A stretch of 37,422 nucleotides of DNA from SIAJ01 sp036266155. Its GTDB lineage: Bacteria; Planctomycetota; Planctomycetia; Gemmatales; Gemmataceae. Both the position numbers and the translations under genes were made by a program. The notes under the pieces were generated by a model, which was not told where the DNA came from, did not search any database, and saw only the letters and a list, made by a program, of their open reading frames with translations. The stretch covers positions 1-37,422 of the forward strand of contig DATANR010000208.1 in assembly GCA_036266155.1 (NCBI GenBank), in the 5' to 3' direction. How positions within the stretch are numbered: the stretch's first letter is position 1; every line of letters begins with the position of its first letter. This document shows positions 33,558 through 37,422 of this stretch, piece by piece.

Positions 33558-34451
33558 ATGTCCAACGTCCTCAAACTCGGTCTCCCCGCCGGCAGCTTAC
33601 AGGAGGCGACCGCCGACCTGTTCCGCAAGGCGGGCTACGAGATTACGTTCACCAGCCGCAGCTACTACCCGGCCGTCGACGACCGGGAGATTCACTGCAC
33701 GCTGATCCGGGCCCAGGAGATGCCGCGCTACGTGGCGAATGGTTCGCTCGATTGCGGGTTGACCGGCCACGACTGGATCATGGAGAACGCGGCCGATGTA
33801 CTCGAGCTGGCCGAGTTGGTCTACAGCAAGGTGAGCCGGCGGCCGGTGAAGTGGGTGCTTTGCGTGCCTGAGGATTCGCCGGTCCGCGCGCCGCAGGACT
33901 TGGAGGGCAAACGCATCGCGACTGAACTTGTGGAGTTTACCCGGCGTTGGCTGCAAGCGCAGGGGGTCGCTGCGAAGGTCGAATTTAGTTGGGGCGCGAC
34001 CGAGGTGAAGCCGCCGCGACTGGCCGACGCGATTGTGGAGGTGACCGAGACCGGCTCCAGTTTGCGCGCAAACAACCTGCGCATCGTCGGCGAGCCGTTG
34101 CTGACGAGCACGCCGCGGTTCATCACGCACGCGGCCGCCTATGCTGACCCGTGGAAAAAGGAGAAGATGGACGACCTCGTCCTCATGCTCCGCGGGGCGA
34201 TGGCGGCCGAGGGCAAGGTGGGGCTGAAGCTCAACGTTCGCAAGCAGGACATGGACCGCGTGCTCAGCGTCCTGCGCGAGCACCCGAAGACATCGCTCAA
34301 TGCCCCGACGGTTTCGCCGCTCACCGACCCGGACTGGGTGGCCTTGGAGACGATCATCGACGAGGACATCGTCCGCCACATCATGCCGCAACTTCACGCG
34401 GCGGGCGCCCGCGGGATCGTCGAGTACGCGATCAACAAGATCATTGAGTGA
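33558..34451 (+). CDS. hisG: ATP phosphoribosyltransferase, long form
   Basis: First and committed step of histidine synthesis, joining PRPP to ATP. The 297-residue protein has the catalytic domain (LKLGLPAGSLQEATADLFRK, DCGLTGHDWIMENAADVLEL, RIATELVEFTRRW) and ends with a C-terminal ACT-like domain (VGLKLNVRKQDMDRVLSVLR, then HAAGARGIVEYAINKIIE), which is the His-feedback-sensing domain of long-form HisG. The ETGSSLRANNLRIV segment fits the PRPP-binding signature. The ATG at 33558 gives the family start; the frame opens at 33531 without added similarity. Confidence 0.95.
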   Translation: MSNVLKLGLPAGSLQEATADLFRKAGYEITFTSRSYYPAVDDREIHCTLIRAQEMPRYVANGSLDCGLTGHDWIMENAADVLELAELVYSKVSRRPVKWVLCVPEDSPVRAPQDLEGKRIATELVEFTRRWLQAQGVAAKVEFSWGATEVKPPRLADAIVEVTETGSSLRANNLRIVGEPLLTSTPRFITHAAAYADPWKKEKMDDLVLMLRGAMAAEGKVGLKLNVRKQDMDRVLSVLREHPKTSLNAPTVSPLTDPDWVALETIIDEDIVRHIMPQLHAAGARGIVEYAINKIIE

Positions 34452-34454
34452 CGA

Positions 34455-35015
34455 TCAATCTGCCGTCGCCGTCTTGCCTGCCAATACACGAATCTTATCA
34501 ACGACCCGTCGCGCCCGCGCTCCACTCTGTGGCACAACCCAAATCGCGTAATCGCCTGGCGCTACGGCCATCTCCGCTCGTGTGTCGCCGGCCGCCTGGA
34601 TGACGACGTGCTTCTTCGTCTCCGGCCCCTCATCGTCGTAGGCGGTCACGATCAACGATCCACGCGGCTGATCGGTGCCCCGAAAGCTGATGACGCCGAG
34701 ATGGTCGTTGAGTTTGATCTCGTTAGTCCCTTCCTTCACTTTGAACCCCGCAATGGCCTTGATCGCCTTGCCGTCCTTCGGCACGAACCAGATGTCGTAA
34801 GGCCCTTCCTCGGCCGTCTTGAGTTTGTTCGTCAAATCGGGCACTGCATAGAGTGGTTCGTGCTTGGAATCGCCCGGCGCCGGCGTGCCGGCCTTGGTAA
34901 AGACGATCTCCTTCACCGGCGGCAGGAAATACATGGGGGACGAGAAGGTGACAATGCGGTCGGCGGCGAACACACTCGTAGGTAGCACCGCGAGAAGCAC
35001 TAGGGCGAAACGCAT
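34455..35015 (-). CDS. Exported protein of unknown function
   Basis: 186 residues with a clear signal peptide (MRFALVLLAVLPTSVFAADR). The mature part seems to contain two beta-sandwich-like sections (GPYDIWFVPKDGKAIKAIAG and GDYAIWVVPQSGARARRVVD) that resemble each other, with the shared pattern Y-D/A-IW-VP, suggesting an internal duplication. No known domain was recognised. It converges with hisG, 3 bp apart. Confidence 0.78.
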   Translation of the reverse strand: MRFALVLLAVLPTSVFAADRIVTFSSPMYFLPPVKEIVFTKAGTPAPGDSKHEPLYAVPDLTNKLKTAEEGPYDIWFVPKDGKAIKAIAGFKVKEGTNEIKLNDHLGVISFRGTDQPRGSLIVTAYDDEGPETKKHVVIQAAGDTRAEMAVAPGDYAIWVVPQSGARARRVVDKIRVLAGKTATAD

Positions 35016-35061
35016 GGGTCGCTCTCCTGACGATGGATCACGTATCGGATCGATTCCAGAG

Positions 35062-35292
35062 TCAATTCAACGGCCGCCACGCGGCTTCGCCTTCTCGAGG
35101 GGGATGGAATTCGCGGACATAGTTTTCGATAAGCGCTCGAAGAGCTTGTTGCTGTGCGGCCGCAAGCTTATCCACTTCAAACCACGGAGCATCCTTTGAC
35201 CATCCAGCCGCGTTGTAACCATGTCTGAGCAAGTATTCGAAGTTCCTTTGCGTTGTAGTCGTATCCGATGGCAGATCGGCGCGCTCGATCAA
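35062..35292 (-). CDS. Small hypothetical protein downstream of the ParE-like gene
   Basis: About 76 residues (QRNFEYLLRHGYNAAGWSKD, then a helix AAAQQQALRALIENYVREFH), no known domain. The frame is open to an ATG at 35358, but that would overlap the preceding gene by 62 bp. A TTG at 35292, just 4 bp after the upstream stop, is the more likely start. A partner role, such as antitoxin, is possible only by position; the two could also be unrelated. Confidence 0.5.
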   Translation of the reverse strand: MIERADLPSDTTTTQRNFEYLLRHGYNAAGWSKDAPWFEVDKLAAAQQQALRALIENYVREFHPPREGEAAWRPLN

Positions 35293-35296
35293 CCCG

Positions 35297-35614
35297 TTAC
35301 GCCGATGTTGCGCCCGCGGCCGCGAATCGAGAAAGTTTCGCGATGTCCAGAATGGCAATCTCGTTCTTGGCTGCGTCGAGGCGAAAGAAAATGTTGATAT
35401 CGTCGGACGTATTCAGGTTAAACACGTCCTTATCAGCAGTCTGTCCCGAAATCTTGCGTGTGTGCGCGTCGTTCTCCCAGTTCTCCAAGTGAGTAAACCA
35501 GGCAAAGACCCTTTGTCGTTCGTCTTCACTCAGCGTCCGAATCGCGGCATGGACCGATGGCGCCCTTTGAACGTTCATCGCTTGCAACTCCGCCAAGACC
35601 GGATCGCGTTCCAC
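35297..35614 (-). CDS. ParE/RelE-like toxin-fold protein
   Basis: 105 residues. The first half is helical (SEDERQRVFAWFTHLENWEN) and the second is the beta-rich part typical of ParE/RelE-like toxins (VFNLNTSDDINIFFRLDAAK, then EIAILDIAKLSRF). It would act on ribosome-bound mRNA or DNA gyrase if functional; no catalytic residues can be pointed to with certainty. The start is a GTG at 35614; an in-frame ATG at about 35578 is an alternative. No classical DNA-binding antitoxin lies upstream; the gene downstream is a small unknown. Assignment is tentative. Confidence 0.55.
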   Translation of the reverse strand: MERDPVLAELQAMNVQRAPSVHAAIRTLSEDERQRVFAWFTHLENWENDAHTRKISGQTADKDVFNLNTSDDINIFFRLDAAKNEIAILDIAKLSRFAAAGATSA

Positions 35615-35768
35615 AACTCACATTACCAGAAGGTCATTTGCGAGTCCATCCTTCGCAAGCAAAGGGGCGGTTTGTCGCCCTCAGTGGTTACATTCCCATT
35701 ACGGCCAATCGCGTGAACCACCCGTATAAAGTCGCGATGCCTGCCGATGGTTCTGGACAATAGGATCG

Positions 35769-36455
35769 ATGAAGCACATTACTGATTGGCTGCAAGACCC
35801 GCCTGGAGTCGATGCCTCGTTCTCGTCGGAAGAGGCGATCAAACGGCTCGGGTTGGCGCTGGCGGCCGGGTTCGTCGTGGCCGGGGTCTACGTCATCGGC
35901 ATGGGCCGGCGACGCGAGGAATCGGCGACGCTGCCAACGACACTTGTGTTGCTGACGGTCGTGATCGCCGTCGTCACTCTGGTGATCGGCAACAGCGTGG
36001 CGCGTGCGTTCGGCCTGGTTGGGGCGCTCTCGATTGTGCGCTTCCGCACCGTGGTCGAGGACACACGCGATACGGCATTCGTCATCTTCGCCGTCGTCGT
36101 CGGCATGGCGATCGGGGCCGGGTATCCGCTGCTGGCGGCTCTCGGTGTGCCGGCGATACTAATCGCGGCCGTGCTCATGCGCTGGGTCAACGGCGAGTCG
36201 ACGCCCGTCAAGTCGAACGGTTACTCAACGTTAACCGTGCGCTTCGCTCTGGGCAACGACCCGGATGCGTTGCTGACGGAAGCGTTCGCCAAACATCTTG
36301 GCGAATTCCGACTGAATGCGACGAGCACGGCCAAGCAGGGCGCGGCTCTCGAAGCGACCTACAAGGTCAAGCTCAAGGCGCCCGGCAAGGCATTCGTACT
36401 CGTCGCCGATCTGAACAAGATCGAAGGCGTTCAGGGCGTCGAATTCAAGAATTGA
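35769..36455 (+). CDS. DUF4956 membrane protein
   Basis: 228 residues, with about four transmembrane helices (around residues 27-45, 57-74, 103-120 and 122-138) and a soluble C-terminal domain of about 85 residues (STLTVRFALGNDPDALLTEA to EGVQGVEFKN) with a ferredoxin-like, ACT-like pattern. The core GNSVARAFGLVGALSIVRFR followed by EDTRDTAF identifies the DUF4956 family, of unknown function and often close to polyphosphate VTC-like or CotH genes; none of those is seen here. It ends 2 bp before the convergent next gene. Confidence 0.87.
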   Translation: MKHITDWLQDPPGVDASFSSEEAIKRLGLALAAGFVVAGVYVIGMGRRREESATLPTTLVLLTVVIAVVTLVIGNSVARAFGLVGALSIVRFRTVVEDTRDTAFVIFAVVVGMAIGAGYPLLAALGVPAILIAAVLMRWVNGESTPVKSNGYSTLTVRFALGNDPDALLTEAFAKHLGEFRLNATSTAKQGAALEATYKVKLKAPGKAFVLVADLNKIEGVQGVEFKN

Positions 36456-36456
36456 C

Positions 36457-37125
36457 TCATTCGTCATCGTCACGCCGCGGCCGGCGTTTGGGTCGATCGT
36501 CGTCATCGTCCGCGTCGCGCCGCTTCGGCCGGTCATCATCATCGGCATCCCGTCGCTTGCGGGGTCGATCGTCGTCGTAGTCACGCTCCTCCTGAGTGCG
36601 CCGTCTTGGCTTTCGCGCCAGTCCCGCCGCGACCCGCCATTCTTCGTAAGCGCTCTTGCCCATGAGAGCGAGCACGCCTGCCAGCAGCAGTGCCAATCCC
36701 ATGAGCAGCGCGATGCCGCCGACGGCCAACAAAAGCGTCGAATCGGCGCCGGCCGGCACGAATCCGCTCCCTGCCAGGAGCAGTCCGCCGCATGACAGGT
36801 ACAGCACGCCAAAGATGATTGAACCAATGCCGTTTCCCAACACACCCTTGGCGGTGCCTTTGACGGTCTGGATGCCGACCATCAAGAAGACGAGGGCAAT
36901 GATGACGCCACAGCCGACGCCGGTGTAAGGACTGCCGCCGGGACCGCCGCCGGCAACGGCGTTGCCGGCCGCCATGGCAAGCTGAAGCACGATATTGATA
37001 AGTCCGAGCGCCCCAAACGAAATCCAGATGATTCCCGCCGCCTTCACTCCCGGCGGAAACTTGGCACTGGAACGGCTCGGACGATCGTCGTCATCGTAAT
37101 CATCATCGTAATCGCGACGGGGCAT
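36457..37125 (-). CDS. Membrane protein with Asp/Arg-rich termini
   Basis: 222 residues. Both ends are low-complexity and highly charged: MPRRDYDDDYDDDDRPSR at the start and, at the end, tandem DADDDDRPKRR units. Between them are about four transmembrane segments (GIIWISFGALGLINIVLQLA, GVGCGVIIALVFLMVGIQTV, GIGSIIFGVLYLSCGGLLLA, and TLLLAVGGIALLMGLALLLA). A Gly-rich loop (GGGPGGSPYTG) separates the first two. The architecture recalls the apt-hisI membrane family but lacks its PFG-W tail. Function unknown. The downstream stretch 37126-37422 shows no gene I can support. Confidence 0.8.
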   Translation of the reverse strand: MPRRDYDDDYDDDDRPSRSSAKFPPGVKAAGIIWISFGALGLINIVLQLAMAAGNAVAGGGPGGSPYTGVGCGVIIALVFLMVGIQTVKGTAKGVLGNGIGSIIFGVLYLSCGGLLLAGSGFVPAGADSTLLLAVGGIALLMGLALLLAGVLALMGKSAYEEWRVAAGLARKPRRRTQEERDYDDDRPRKRRDADDDDRPKRRDADDDDDRPKRRPRRDDDE

Positions 37126-37422
37126 GGGGAACTCGGGGTCAGGTGATGGAACGGAAGTGTGGCAATCCTACCGGACGCCGCGCTGGGTCGGCAACAGAAA
37201 TTCACGGCGTGAGGCATAACGCCAGCGTCCAGGTTTCGGCCTGCCGAAGCATGTCGCTTGCGGGACTGTCGCGTGCAATGAAATGTAATGCAATCGTCAG
37301 GGGGGTGTGGCAAAACCGTGGCGATCTTGGCGACCTTACCCAAAAACCCGCGGAAAACGCACTTTTTCAAAAAGGAAGATCGCCAACTGCCGGGGCTCAA
37401 AGACTTCGACGGACTTCGTCAT

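Noticed and set aside
37044..37400. Minus-strand frame of 118 codons at the end of the window
   Set aside because: It partly overlaps the start of the 36457-37125 gene in another frame, and has no signal, domain or convincing start.

Overview
The window looks like a stretch of chromosome from a GC-rich planctomycete, most likely a Gemmata-type organism (inference from gene content, not from a marker gene). The signs are a Tat-exported DUF1501 protein, a DUF3179 protein, two large WD40 proteins whose N-terminus carries the planctomycete 'FGDPLP.GA..R.GTVR' signature, a surface protein with an N-terminal 'LEDRAVPS' motif, leucine-rich-repeat and small secreted proteins, and many strand switches. 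About 35 protein genes, one tRNA and three clusters of palindromic repeats can be supported.

Layout. 1-5.2 kb: fmt, miaB and an SNF2 helicase with a SWIM zinc finger, all on the + strand, closed by a hairpin at 5224-5264. 5.5-14.3 kb: two paralogous WD40 proteins flank a palindromic-repeat cluster and a TPR lipoprotein, followed by a DUF11-type surface protein. 14.3-20.7 kb: a GNAT acetyltransferase and a small secreted protein (-), rdgB and a XerC/D recombinase (+) with a large inverted repeat between them, a Gfo/Idh/MocA oxidoreductase and an LRR membrane protein (-), and the DUF1501 protein (+). 20.8-25.3 kb: a frameshifted Shedu-like (DUF4263) gene, a nitrilase-family amidohydrolase, a DUF3179 protein with an unusual Cys-rich tail, and two small exported proteins. 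25.5-26.9 kb: tRNA-Leu(UAG), two dense palindromic-repeat clusters and, between them, a frameshifted IS200/REP-type (Y1) transposase. 26.8-34.5 kb: a GNAT gene whose 3' end is built from a repeat, then a long + strand run: apt, seven related small membrane proteins, hisI, two small TIR-like genes and hisG. 34.5-37.1 kb: an exported protein, a ParE-like gene with a small partner, a DUF4956 membrane protein, and a membrane protein with an Asp/Arg-rich tail.

How the genes relate. Housekeeping genes (fmt, miaB, rdgB, xer, apt, hisI, hisG, tRNA-Leu) are interspersed with envelope proteins and a few defence-like or mobile elements. The most unusual arrangement is hisI - TIR protein - degenerate TIR protein - hisG, with the two TIR-like frames overlapping by 4 bp. 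The first keeps the TIR-type Glu and the second does not, so they may act as a pair. The second notable feature is the repeat system: modules of two strong hairpins occur singly, in inverted pairs, and as two copies of a roughly 225-257 bp element with inverted ends. They surround a Y1 transposase relic and extend into the end of a neighbouring gene.
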